Source: Acidobacteriota bacterium
GTDB taxonomy: Bacteria; Acidobacteriota; Blastocatellia; Pyrinomonadales; Pyrinomonadaceae
Reading direction: 5' to 3'
Assembly (NCBI GenBank): GCA_023391155.1
Contig: JAEWBM010000180.1
Location: forward strand, 1-15,507
DNA: 15,507 nucleotides
The notes under the pieces are model-generated. The model saw only the letters and a program-made list of their open reading frames with translations, had not been told where the DNA came from and ran no database searches. The position numbers and the translations under genes were made by a program. How positions within the stretch are numbered: the stretch's first letter is position 1; each line of letters opens with the position of its first letter. Shown in pieces: positions 7,206-13,420 of this stretch.

Positions 7206-8501
7206 ATGGGGCAATATGACAATGTGGTTGCGGTGATCTTGGGCGGCGGAGCCGGCTCGCGGCTCTTTCCGCTTACGCGTGAAAGGTCAAAACCGGCGGT
7301 GCCGCTCGGCGGCAAATATAGGCTTATCGATGTACCGGTGTCGAACTGCATTAATTCCGGGATAACGCACATTTTTGTCCTCACCCAGCACAATTCCGCC
7401 TCGCTGAACCGCCACATTTCGCAAACTTATCGTTTTTCCAATTTCTCGACCGGTTTCGTTGAGATCCTGGCCGCCGAACAGCGCGAGGACAGCGCCGGAT
7501 GGTTTCGCGGCACGGCCGACGCCGTTCGACAGATCATTCCGCACCTTCGCGAATGGCGCGTAAAAACGCTGCTCGTCCTTTCCGGCGACCATCTTTACCG
7601 GATGGATTATCGAAAGTTTATGGACCGGCATTTCGAGACCGAGGCCGACGTTACCGTTTCGGTGATCCCCGCGAACGCCGAGGATGCCCCGAGCTTCGGC
7701 CTGCTCAAGGCCGACCAGGAAGGCCGGATTCTGGAGTTCAAGGAAAAACCCAAGGGCGAACTGCTTGAAACGATGCGGGTCGATACCTCCGCCCTTGGCC
7801 TTGATCCCAACGACGCAGCTCAACGCCCATTCCTCGCTTCCATGGGCATTTACGTTTTCGATTATGCTCGCCTTATGGACCTATTGGAGTCGAACCCTGA
7901 CGCGATGGATTTCGGGGGCGACATCCTTCCCGCTGCTATTGAGCGTTACAACGTCCGTGCCCATGTCTTTAGCGAATATTGGGAAGATATCGGAACGATA
8001 AAGGCCTTCTACGAAGCAAACCTCGACCTCGCGTCGCCGCTGCCCAAGTTCAACTTTTTTGATTCGTCCGCCCCGATCTACACCCGCAGCCGCTATCTCC
8101 CGCCGTCGAAGCTCCACGGCTGCGACATCGATAATTCGATGGTCTCAGAGGGCTGCATTCTTAACGGCGTATACGTCCGCAACTCCATCATCGGCCTAAG
8201 AAGCCGTATCGACTCCGGCTCGCGGATCGAGGACACGATCATGATGGGGTCCGACCAGTTCGATACGATCGAGGACATGCGTTCGGATATCGTCGAGGGG
8301 CTTCCGCCCGTGGGCGTCGGTTCTGACACGATCATCCGGCGGGCGATAATCGATAAGAACGTGAGGATCGGCCGCAACGTGCGTCTTACGAACGAGGCCG
8401 GAGCGGTAAACCTTGACGGGCCCGGCGGCTCTTACTACATCCGCGACCGAATAATAATTGTGCCGAAATATGGCTCGATCCCGGACGGGACCGTGGTCTA
8501 G
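7206..8501 (+). CDS. glgC: Glucose-1-phosphate adenylyltransferase (ADP-glucose pyrophosphorylase)
   Basis: A 431-residue cytoplasmic enzyme that makes ADP-glucose and pyrophosphate from ATP and glucose-1-phosphate, the committed step of glycogen synthesis. The N-terminal nucleotidyltransferase domain shows ILGGGAGSRLFPLT (11-24), RSKPAVPLGGKYRLID (27-42), the WFRGTADAVRQ stretch (99-109), SGDHLYRMDY (126-135, metal-binding Asp128) and EFKEKP (177-182, sugar-phosphate Lys). The C-terminus is a left-handed beta-helix with hexapeptide-type repeats. Segments such as RYLPPSKL and SIIGLRSRIDSGSRIEDTIMMG recall the cyanobacterial/plant branch of the family rather than the enterobacterial one. ATG 7206 is preceded by AGGGGT. 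No other glycogen gene is in the window. The TAG stop overlaps that of the convergent VWFA gene. Confidence 0.95.
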   Translation: MGQYDNVVAVILGGGAGSRLFPLTRERSKPAVPLGGKYRLIDVPVSNCINSGITHIFVLTQHNSASLNRHISQTYRFSNFSTGFVEILAAEQREDSAGWFRGTADAVRQIIPHLREWRVKTLLVLSGDHLYRMDYRKFMDRHFETEADVTVSVIPANAEDAPSFGLLKADQEGRILEFKEKPKGELLETMRVDTSALGLDPNDAAQRPFLASMGIYVFDYARLMDLLESNPDAMDFGGDILPAAIERYNVRAHVFSEYWEDIGTIKAFYEANLDLASPLPKFNFFDSSAPIYTRSRYLPPSKLHGCDIDNSMVSEGCILNGVYVRNSIIGLRSRIDSGSRIEDTIMMGSDQFDTIEDMRSDIVEGLPPVGVGSDTIIRRAIIDKNVRIGRNVRLTNEAGAVNLDGPGGSYYIRDRIIIVPKYGSIPDGTVV

Positions 8502-9664
8502 CGGCGGGCTTGCCTTTCCGAGGCTGAATAGCTGTCCCTTGCTCGGACGGCGACGTCCGGCCGGTCGACCCTTACCTTTATCTTGCGTGTCTTGGCCTTT
8601 CGTTCATCGTCGTCGGGATAGTATCCCAGGCTGTAAAACTCTCGCAACTCACTCGCGATCCGCGAAAAAGCTCGATCCAGCGTGCCCAGCGTGTCGGCGA
8701 CATAGACCCGCCCGCCGGTCCGCAGCGCGAGCTGATCGAGATACTCTTCCGCACGGTCATATTCTTCACGCGTAGTGCCCGCATCCGAGGGCGTTCCCAT
8801 CACCGGCCCCGGTATCGGGAACGGCAGCCCCGTCTTGCCGCCGCCCGAGATCGGCGGAGTTCCCTTCGTCCGAGCGTCGGGGAGCATCACGACCGGCTGG
8901 TTCTTCATCCGCTGAACGTCGGCAAATGTGTCGTATCTGATCGGGTAGATCAGAGCGTCCAGCTCCATCGCGTCGCGGAGATTATCTATGTCGTGCGCTC
9001 GCCGGCTGGTCGTGTCGACCCCGTCGGTGAACAGCACCATCGCCTTTCGCCCCTCCATCCCGCGAAGCTGTGCGTTTATGGCGACATCCACCGCCTCGTA
9101 TACGCTCGTGCCCGTGGCGATCTCTGTCTGCTTTATCGCCCGATAGATCTCTTTTCTGTCGCTCGTCGGTGCGCAATGGATCAGCACCTCCTCGGCAAAC
9201 GAGATGACCATCACCTTGTCGCTCGGCCGCAGCTGCGCGATAAAGCTCATCGCCGCCTGCTGGATCTCAGCGGCCTTGAACTTTGCCGAGTAGCTCATGT
9301 CGAGCACCAGAGCCACCGTAAACGGCTGCGCTTCATTTGAGAAGTAAGCGATCTCCTGCTCGACGTTGTCTTCAAATACCTTGAAATTGCTCTGTTCCAA
9401 TCCGCCGACGAAACGGCCTTTCCTGTCCAGGATCCGCACAGGGATCGTTACGAGGCGCGTTTCAACGCTTATCACCTCGTCGCTCTCGTCCAACCCGTCC
9501 GGTATCTCTTCAGGAGCAGGTTCCGGCGTTGGTGTTGGCGTCGCGGCCGGGCGCGAGTTTGACTTGCCCGTCGAACCCGGCGGCACCCGACGCGACTGGG
9601 CATCGGCCATCACCGCCCCGAGCAGGAGCGTGCAAATGGCCATAAAACTCGCAATTGTTCGCAT
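8498..9664 (-). CDS. Secreted VWFA-domain protein, acidobacterial VWFA-related family
   Basis: A 388-residue exported protein. A signal peptide (1-23, ending ADAQS) leads to a Pro/Thr-rich linker (about 40-55), a conserved beta region (VETRLVTIPVRILDRKGRFVGGL), and a von Willebrand A domain (about 116-340). The metal-ion-dependent adhesion site is complete: DMSYS (122-126), the Thr of ATGTS (183-187) and Asp214 in FTDGVD. This arrangement matches the VWFA-related family that is strongly expanded in Acidobacteria; its role is presumed to be protein binding or adhesion, not demonstrated. I chose ATG 9664 because it starts the signal peptide; the frame is open to 9907 but the extension is low-complexity sequence translated from the REP-like repeats. 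ATG 9694 is an alternative. Neither has a clear ribosome site. Confidence 0.85.
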   Translation of the reverse strand: MRTIASFMAICTLLLGAVMADAQSRRVPPGSTGKSNSRPAATPTPTPEPAPEEIPDGLDESDEVISVETRLVTIPVRILDRKGRFVGGLEQSNFKVFEDNVEQEIAYFSNEAQPFTVALVLDMSYSAKFKAAEIQQAAMSFIAQLRPSDKVMVISFAEEVLIHCAPTSDRKEIYRAIKQTEIATGTSVYEAVDVAINAQLRGMEGRKAMVLFTDGVDTTSRRAHDIDNLRDAMELDALIYPIRYDTFADVQRMKNQPVVMLPDARTKGTPPISGGGKTGLPFPIPGPVMGTPSDAGTTREEYDRAEEYLDQLALRTGGRVYVADTLGTLDRAFSRIASELREFYSLGYYPDDDERKAKTRKIKVRVDRPDVAVRARDSYSASERQARR

Positions 9665-9796
9665 TGGGTGCACCGAGACGATTGTACGATGCATCGACCG
9701 TTTATTAAAGATGCATCCGCACAGGGGGGGATTCAGGATTTTGTGTTTCGGGTTGCAGAAACGTGTCCGGACGCGGGGCACTCCGCGGTCATGATG

Positions 9797-9892
9797 CGCC
9801 GGGAACGCGGACGCCCTCGTACCGCACGATTCGCCGGGAACGCGGGCAACTTGCCCGCAAGAGTGCGCCGGGAACGCGGGCAACTTGCCCGC
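9797..9892. repeat. Tandem REP-like palindromic units, three copies
   Basis: The 14-mer CGCCGGGAACGCGG occurs at 9797-9810, 9832-9845 and 9866-9879, a period of 34-35 bp. In the second and third units it runs into a near-perfect palindrome, GCGGGCAACTTGCCCGC (9842-9858 and 9876-9892), with 8-base arms around one central base. The first unit has diverged after the 14-mer. The form (GC-rich palindrome with a conserved head, clustered between genes) is that of REP elements. Confidence 0.8.
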
Positions 9893-9920
9893 ATGAGTGC
9901 GAAGCACGAAAATCTTTATT

Positions 9921-9942
9921 GCCGTTGCCTTCTGGCAACGGT
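9921..9942. repeat. Second palindrome type, GC-rich hairpin
   Basis: CCGTTGCC (9922-9929) and GGCAACGG (9934-9941) pair perfectly around a TTCT loop, with one flanking G-U pair. It is a different palindrome from the tandem units just before it, and probably another REP-like family or half of a composite element. Confidence 0.6.
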
Positions 9943-9962
9943 CCGCGGACCTTTACAACTTT

Positions 9963-9974
9963 GGGCTTCAGCCC
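9963..9974. repeat. Third short palindrome at the rhs fragment boundary
   Basis: GGGC (9963-9966) and GCCC (9971-9974) close a TTCA loop. Rhs-coding similarity stops almost exactly here, so this is likely the edge of the repeat cluster. Confidence 0.45.
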
Positions 9975-9975
9975 G

Positions 9976-10257
9976 TCAATCGATCTGGGTGGGCTGGAGC
10001 CGGGAGTTGAACGCCGTCGATTCCCAGCGGCCGTTGCCGAGCTGCATGGCGGTCACCGCTCCCGCGGCGTTGTATGTGAAATGCTGCGCGTAGTTCCACA
10101 CGCCCGCCTGCGAACCGCAACTCGCCCCGGTTCCCGGAGCACCGTCCAAACACTTCGCGCTCTGCACGATCGAAAGATCGCCGCCCATGTCTATCACATT
10201 CTTAACCTTGCGGCCCGAAGGATATGTCTGCTTGATCAAGGCACTCGGAACCCTCAC
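9976..10257 (-). pseudogene. Rhs/YD-repeat core fragment, truncated at both ends
   Basis: The minus-strand frame encodes about 85 residues typical of an Rhs/YD core (IKQTYPSGRKVKN, QHFTYNAAGAVTAMQLGNGRWE, STAFNSRLQPTQI). YD-repeat proteins are thousands of residues long; this piece has no signal region, no core-closing motif and no toxin tip. On the 3' side it ends in a TGA at the REP-like palindromes; on the 5' side the frame is closed by a TAG near 10288 and no good start or ribosome site exists. I read it as a relic of the Rhs locus on the right of the window, left by rearrangement. The GTG at 10257 is only a formal start. Confidence 0.7.
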
Positions 10258-10303
10258 TTTAGCCTCTGCATGCCTTAGACTATGATTCTACTTTTCACCT
10301 ACT

Positions 10304-10711
10304 TTAGGGATTTAGTATCTTTGCTTTCTTAGCGTAAATCTCAATTACATTTGGCTGTGCAAAAGATGACCCAATATTACTTTTTGAGTCATATGGCAAA
10401 AGTTTAAAGACGAAGGTGAAACTCATTTCCCGTAGTTTGTCATCTGATTCGAAAAACCTCCACTCCTCGATGGCTTCTTCAATAACAGAAGCAAAATACG
10501 GTCGCTTTGTACTAGTATTGAGTGACACAACCTTGCCGTATTGATCCACCAGCACTTCAACCGAAATTGTCTCTTCAATGCCCAGAATTATGGCAGGAGT
10601 CGGATAGATGGGTAACGCAATAAACTTAACTTCCGAGACACGTTCATCTTGAGAAAAACCGGTCATACACGCTGAGAAAACTAATAGAATAATAAGACAG
10701 AATTGTTTCAT
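10304..10711 (-). CDS. Small exported protein with a TonB C-terminal-like domain
   Basis: A 135-residue protein with a signal peptide (MKQFCLIILLVFSACMTGFSQ; Cys15 could be a lipobox cysteine, although the -3 residue is Phe). Residues about 48-107 fit a TonB_C-type fold: VEVLVDQYGKVVSLN, then PYFASVIEEAIEEWRFFES, then a final strand MSFTFVFKLLP. There is no membrane-spanning energiser segment or proline-rich arm, so it is not a complete TonB. Such short exported TonB_C proteins are common in Acidobacteria and Bacteroidota and poorly characterised. ATG 10711 has an excellent AAAGGAG site (10726-10720), which decides against the longer frame from 10753. It is A+T-rich, lying between an rhs fragment and the transposase unit, so a link to the Rhs cargo is possible but unproven. 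Confidence 0.7.
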   Translation of the reverse strand: MKQFCLIILLVFSACMTGFSQDERVSEVKFIALPIYPTPAIILGIEETISVEVLVDQYGKVVSLNTSTKRPYFASVIEEAIEEWRFFESDDKLREMSFTFVFKLLPYDSKSNIGSSFAQPNVIEIYAKKAKILNP

Positions 10712-10779
10712 GTTATTGTCTCCTTTGCCATCTAAAAATTCGATCTCCCTCATTTTGGGGAGTTACACGACGGTTTTGG

Positions 10780-10812
10780 AAACCGGTGTCACGTCTGCGA
10801 TTCTGCGATATT
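10780..10812 (+). repeat. Left 33-bp inverted repeat
   Basis: Perfect inverted match to 11794-11826. It contains a tandem 8-mer, TCTGCGAT twice (10794-10809), and the partial palindrome GTGTCAC. A 6-bp hairpin, CGGTTT (10771-10776) with AAACCG (10780-10785), straddles its outer edge. Confidence 0.95.
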
Positions 10813-10833
10813 CCTGCTATCATTTCAAACGGT

Positions 10834-11817
10834 ATGGCACGGAGACTTCGGGTTGAGGTTGCAGGCGGGCTTTATCATTTGATCGCCCGGGGCAACGACC
10901 GCCAAGACATATTTCATTCACCGGAAGACCGGCATAAGTTTCTCGCGCTTCTCCTAAAAGAGAAGGCTCGCTCGGCGTTCTATCTCTACGCCTACTGTTT
11001 GATGACCAATCACATTCATTTGCTGCTCGAACGTCAGGCCGAGACGGTCGGAAACATAATGCAGCGAGTCCTCGGCGGATACAGCCGGTATTATAACCGA
11101 CGGCACAAGCACGTAGGACATGTTTTTCAAGGACGCCATAGATCCATACTTTGTCAGAGCGACAGATATCTCTCCGAACTGGTCCGTTACATTCACCTGA
11201 ACCCGGTTAGGGCACGTATGGCGATACTGCCGGAAGAATACCCTTACAGTAGCCATCGTGCATATATGGGTCTGGAACGGGATGACCTGACAGACGTTGA
11301 TCCCGTGCTTCGGCTTTTTGGAAGCAAGCGAGAGTCTGCCCGTGAACAATTCCGCGCGTACGTCGCGGCCGGGATCGGGCTGGACGCATCGAACGATTTC
11401 GAATCCTATGCTGAAGGCTACATCTTAGGTTCCGAGGAGTTCATCGACAGCACGATACATCGCATTGGCGACACGCCCCGTCGACGTTTCGAACATCGAA
11501 AGGACCGCGAGAGACCATTCGACGCGGCTGCCTTGATCTCGGCCGTGGCGACCGTGTTTGGCCTTTCAGAAGACAAATTCTGCGGCCCGGAAAAGAGTGC
11601 GAAAGCCATGCTCGCAAAAGAAGTGCTCATCCTTTTAGCCAGGGAACGCGGTTGCTCCGTAACCGAACTATCCCTGATGGCCGGACTCGACACGTCCAAC
11701 ATCAGCCGCCGTCACGACGCAGCCCGCGAAAAACTCCAAACCGACCGCAAACTCACCTACGCCCGCGACCAGGTAGAAAAACTATACGTCGCTAATATCG
11801 CAGAATCGCAGACGTGA
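10834..11817 (+). CDS. REP-associated tyrosine transposase (Y1/HUH) with C-terminal helix-turn-helix region
   Basis: A 327-residue HUH-type transposase, expected to nick and join single-stranded DNA at hairpin substrates. The N-terminal IS200/TnpA_REP-like domain (about 1-150) shows ARGNDRQDIF, the HUH metal motif in MTNHIHLLLE (His60, His62), candidate nucleophile tyrosines in GYSRYYNRRH (83, 86, 87) and VGHVFQGRHRSI. The C-terminal 90 residues (about 236-325) look like a DnaA domain-IV-type DNA-binding helical unit (AVATVFGLSEDKFCG, AREVL-like helix, TELSLMAGLDTSNISRRH). That fits long relatives of the family and is longer than typical 150-200-residue IS200 enzymes. ATG 10834 starts at the conserved MARRLRVE; a GTG at 10786 inside the left repeat would add 16 residues. 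Neither has a ribosome site. Confidence 0.9.
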   Translation: MARRLRVEVAGGLYHLIARGNDRQDIFHSPEDRHKFLALLLKEKARSAFYLYAYCLMTNHIHLLLERQAETVGNIMQRVLGGYSRYYNRRHKHVGHVFQGRHRSILCQSDRYLSELVRYIHLNPVRARMAILPEEYPYSSHRAYMGLERDDLTDVDPVLRLFGSKRESAREQFRAYVAAGIGLDASNDFESYAEGYILGSEEFIDSTIHRIGDTPRRRFEHRKDRERPFDAAALISAVATVFGLSEDKFCGPEKSAKAMLAKEVLILLARERGCSVTELSLMAGLDTSNISRRHDAAREKLQTDRKLTYARDQVEKLYVANIAESQT

Positions 11818-11826
11818 CACCGGTTT
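11794..11826 (-). repeat. Right 33-bp inverted repeat
   Basis: Exact reverse complement of 10780-10812. It encodes the last residues of the transposase (ANIAESQT) and its TGA stop (11815-11817), so the repeat is under both coding and structural constraint. Confidence 0.95.
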
Positions 11827-11836
11827 TTTCTTACTG

Positions 11837-12181
11837 CTAACCGCCTTGAGACTGCAATTCTCTTTTATAAGCTTCAACTTTTTCTTTCGATATACTTCCA
11901 AACAAAACAGGGTTGGCTATCTCGCTTATGATTTCTTGAATCTTCTCCTCTCCAAACCCCAAGTCCTCTCTGCCCTCTATTGCATTCGCCCAATCTTCAA
12001 GCATTTCTTCATCAAGCATATTCTGGGAATATCGCGTGAGCACCCTTGAAATATCCTCTGAATTTATAGTGTACAAGGGCTTTTCAGAGTCCCAGGGATA
12101 TTGAGACAATTCTTGCCTTAACACGGATAGCTTGCCGTTGTTTCGAACTAGATCAATTAAGATTTCTTTCCTTGTCCTCAT
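11837..12181 (-). CDS. Candidate cytoplasmic immunity protein for the orphan Rhs tip
   Basis: A 114-residue, acidic, mostly helical protein with no signal peptide and no known catalytic motif (WANAIEGREDLGFGEEKIQEIISEIANPVLFG is the most distinctive part). I do not recognise a named family. Its ATG overlaps the stop of the Rhs tip gene in an ATGA (12178-12181), and there is no separate ribosome site, so translation is probably coupled to the toxin. Immediate downstream position, tight coupling, small size and acidity are the classic signs of an immunity protein for a polymorphic toxin; this is inference from context. A cytoplasmic location would imply that the toxin acts in the cytoplasm. A+T-richer than the rhs core. 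Confidence 0.7.
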   Translation of the reverse strand: MRTRKEILIDLVRNNGKLSVLRQELSQYPWDSEKPLYTINSEDISRVLTRYSQNMLDEEMLEDWANAIEGREDLGFGEEKIQEIISEIANPVLFGSISKEKVEAYKRELQSQGG

Positions 12182-13245
12182 TGCATTTTGTTCTTCACAT
12201 GAACGATATTTCCGTTTGGATCAATCGTGGTCTTTAGATATCCAATAGTCTTTCCACCCGCATCCACGATCTTTTGATAGACTGCCCTCGAACCAGGTAC
12301 GTTGCCTGCCGAAGTCGCAGTGAAACGATATCCGCCATTTGCGGTAGTATCAAGGCCCGCATTCGATCTCGCATTTTGTGGGACTTTATTTGCAAACCGC
12401 TTGAAGTTTTCAAGAACCTTTTGCGGAAGTTGGGACGCTCCTTGCAATACTTGGCCGGTTTTTTCTGGATTTGCGGCCGCGGCTGCCCCTACACCAGCGC
12501 CTGCTTCACTCAATCCTAAAACCGTAACTCCGGTTCCGGCTGCTGTTCCCGTTGCCGCCATCGCGACGCCCGCTCCAGTGCCGACAGCCACTGCGGTTCC
12601 AGCAACAATCAGCACGGTAGTTCCTTTTGTCACTGAATTCTCAGCGATCGAGCCAACCAAATTCGATATTCTATTATCCGGTTCCGAAGCCGTGCTGATT
12701 TCCTGGCCTCCACCTTTTGCAAACATTTCATATATTGGATTCCCATTCCTCTCAATGATACTCGAATCGGCTCCACCAAAATCTACTCGTGAATAATTTC
12801 CCCCTTTCAAATAGGCCTTCAACTCCTTTCCGTATACATCGTGATAGGTGTATTGCCCGTTCTCATCCCGCTCGTTTGAACGAATCCAATCTTCACCTGT
12901 CGGATCGGTAACAACCAGCGGGTTATTTCCAACGTAATTATATCTGTTCCAAGTCTGCGGATTTTCGGTTCTACCACTCGCCATTAATGGGTCAGTAGTA
13001 GTGAAGCGCCCGTGATTTTTGTTGTAGTAACGTGCTTGAGCAAAGTCGAGATTTGACTCATTGTCCCGTTCATAGCCGGTGAACTTTTGCCTAGCGTCGT
13101 CGGGGGTGTATCCGTGGTCGGGATGGCGGTGGGTGGTTAGGATCTCTTCGCCGAAGGGATGGAAGTCGCGGCGGGAGATGGTGGCGCCGTTTTCGTCGGT
13201 GAGGATCCGCGGGCTGCCGAGGTGGTCGGCCGTGGTGCAGTTCAC
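12178..13245 (-). CDS. Orphan Rhs C-terminal fragment with a toxin tip
   Basis: A 355-residue frame holding only the end of an Rhs core plus a variable tip. The core-closing region is clear: ADHLGSPRILTDENG, RRDFHPFGEEI, LDFAQARYYNKNHGRFTTTDP (66-86). The tip has a Gly/Ala-rich hydrophobic stretch (about 208-256) that could help membrane passage, then a basic 95-residue end with GSRAVYQKIVDAGGKTIGYLKTTIDPNGNIVHVKNK (318-353). This end recalls small RNase toxins of the BECR type (RelE/colicin E5-like), but that is a low-confidence guess. The start is artificial: GTG 13245 follows a TGA in the same frame, and the upstream core is deleted and shifted, so on its own it lacks the cage and secretion region. 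It is best seen as a displaced cassette that can be restored by recombination. Confidence 0.75.
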   Translation of the reverse strand: MNCTTADHLGSPRILTDENGATISRRDFHPFGEEILTTHRHPDHGYTPDDARQKFTGYERDNESNLDFAQARYYNKNHGRFTTTDPLMASGRTENPQTWNRYNYVGNNPLVVTDPTGEDWIRSNERDENGQYTYHDVYGKELKAYLKGGNYSRVDFGGADSSIIERNGNPIYEMFAKGGGQEISTASEPDNRISNLVGSIAENSVTKGTTVLIVAGTAVAVGTGAGVAMAATGTAAGTGVTVLGLSEAGAGVGAAAAANPEKTGQVLQGASQLPQKVLENFKRFANKVPQNARSNAGLDTTANGGYRFTATSAGNVPGSRAVYQKIVDAGGKTIGYLKTTIDPNGNIVHVKNKMQ

Positions 13246-13249
13246 CTTC
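13079..13249 (-). repeat. Rhs core direct repeat, copy 1
   Basis: 171 bp matching 14830-15000 without gaps, about ten mismatches by eye, all near the ends; 13124-13221 (98 bp) is exactly identical to 14875-14972. It encodes the conserved end of the Rhs core just before the variable tips. Confidence 0.9.
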
Positions 13250-13255
13250 GGGTCC

Positions 13256-13338
13256 TGGGAGAGTCGTCAAAGACATAGCCGTCGCTCGAACTCAGGCGAT
13301 TATCGGGTTGGATAACATCGGGATCAGTTTTAGATACG
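13256..13338 (-). pseudogene. Remnant of upstream Rhs core, out of frame
   Basis: The minus strand reads DPDVIQPDNRLSSSDGYVFDDS, matching SINQSNNRLSTSDDYVFDSS of the intact copy (15267-15226 region), then runs into PRTRR and a stop. The sequence then continues in another frame as QDPKVNCTTADHLG, which matches TQLPKVSYTTADHLG of the intact copy. About 80 residues of core are missing at the joint. Upstream the frame is closed by a TAA near 13340. Confidence 0.7.
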
Positions 13339-13362
13339 GTTTAGAAAGCAACCACCAAAATC

Positions 13363-13391
13363 AAAAGGCGTGATGTTGCATCACGCCTTTT
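13363..13391 (-). terminator. Strong intrinsic terminator after the exported immunity candidate
   Basis: Perfect 13-bp arms, AAAAGGCGTGATG (13363-13375) and CATCACGCCTTTT (13379-13391), around a 3-base loop. With A and T runs on both sides it can work in either direction; on the minus strand it ends the toxin/immunity unit at 13421 and separates it from the orphan tip. Confidence 0.9.
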
Positions 13392-13420
13392 GCCACTATT
13401 TTGCAAGACTAACGATTTAT

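Larger units (their letters stand above)
10780..11826 (+). mobile_element. Transposase unit with 33-bp perfect inverted repeats
   Basis: A 1,047-bp segment in which the first 33 bases (10780-10812) are the exact reverse complement of the last 33 (11794-11826). It holds a single gene, the HUH/Y1 transposase, whose stop codon lies inside the right repeat. No target-site duplication is seen. The right end falls 10 bp from the stop of the downstream immunity gene, so the unit seems to be inserted between that gene and the TonB_C-like gene. Confidence 0.7.

Noticed and set aside
9797..9892. CRISPR array
   Set aside because: The repeat period is 34-35 bp with almost no unique spacer between units, the repeats are internally palindromic, and there are no cas genes.
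9665..9907. 81-residue N-terminal extension of the VWFA protein
   Set aside because: It would place a Cys/His-rich translation of the repeats before a clear signal peptide, so the later ATG is preferred.
9763..10278. 171-residue plus-strand frame across the repeats
   Set aside because: It translates REP-like palindromes and the antisense of the rhs fragment; composition is low-complexity and no ribosome site is present.
10304..10711. Complete TonB energy transducer
   Set aside because: No cytoplasmic anchor with the usual TonB signature and no proline-rich periplasmic arm; only the C-terminal-type fold is suggested.
13363..13391. Attachment or recombination site
   Set aside because: The perfect hairpin flanked by A and T runs just after a gene is fully explained as an intrinsic terminator.
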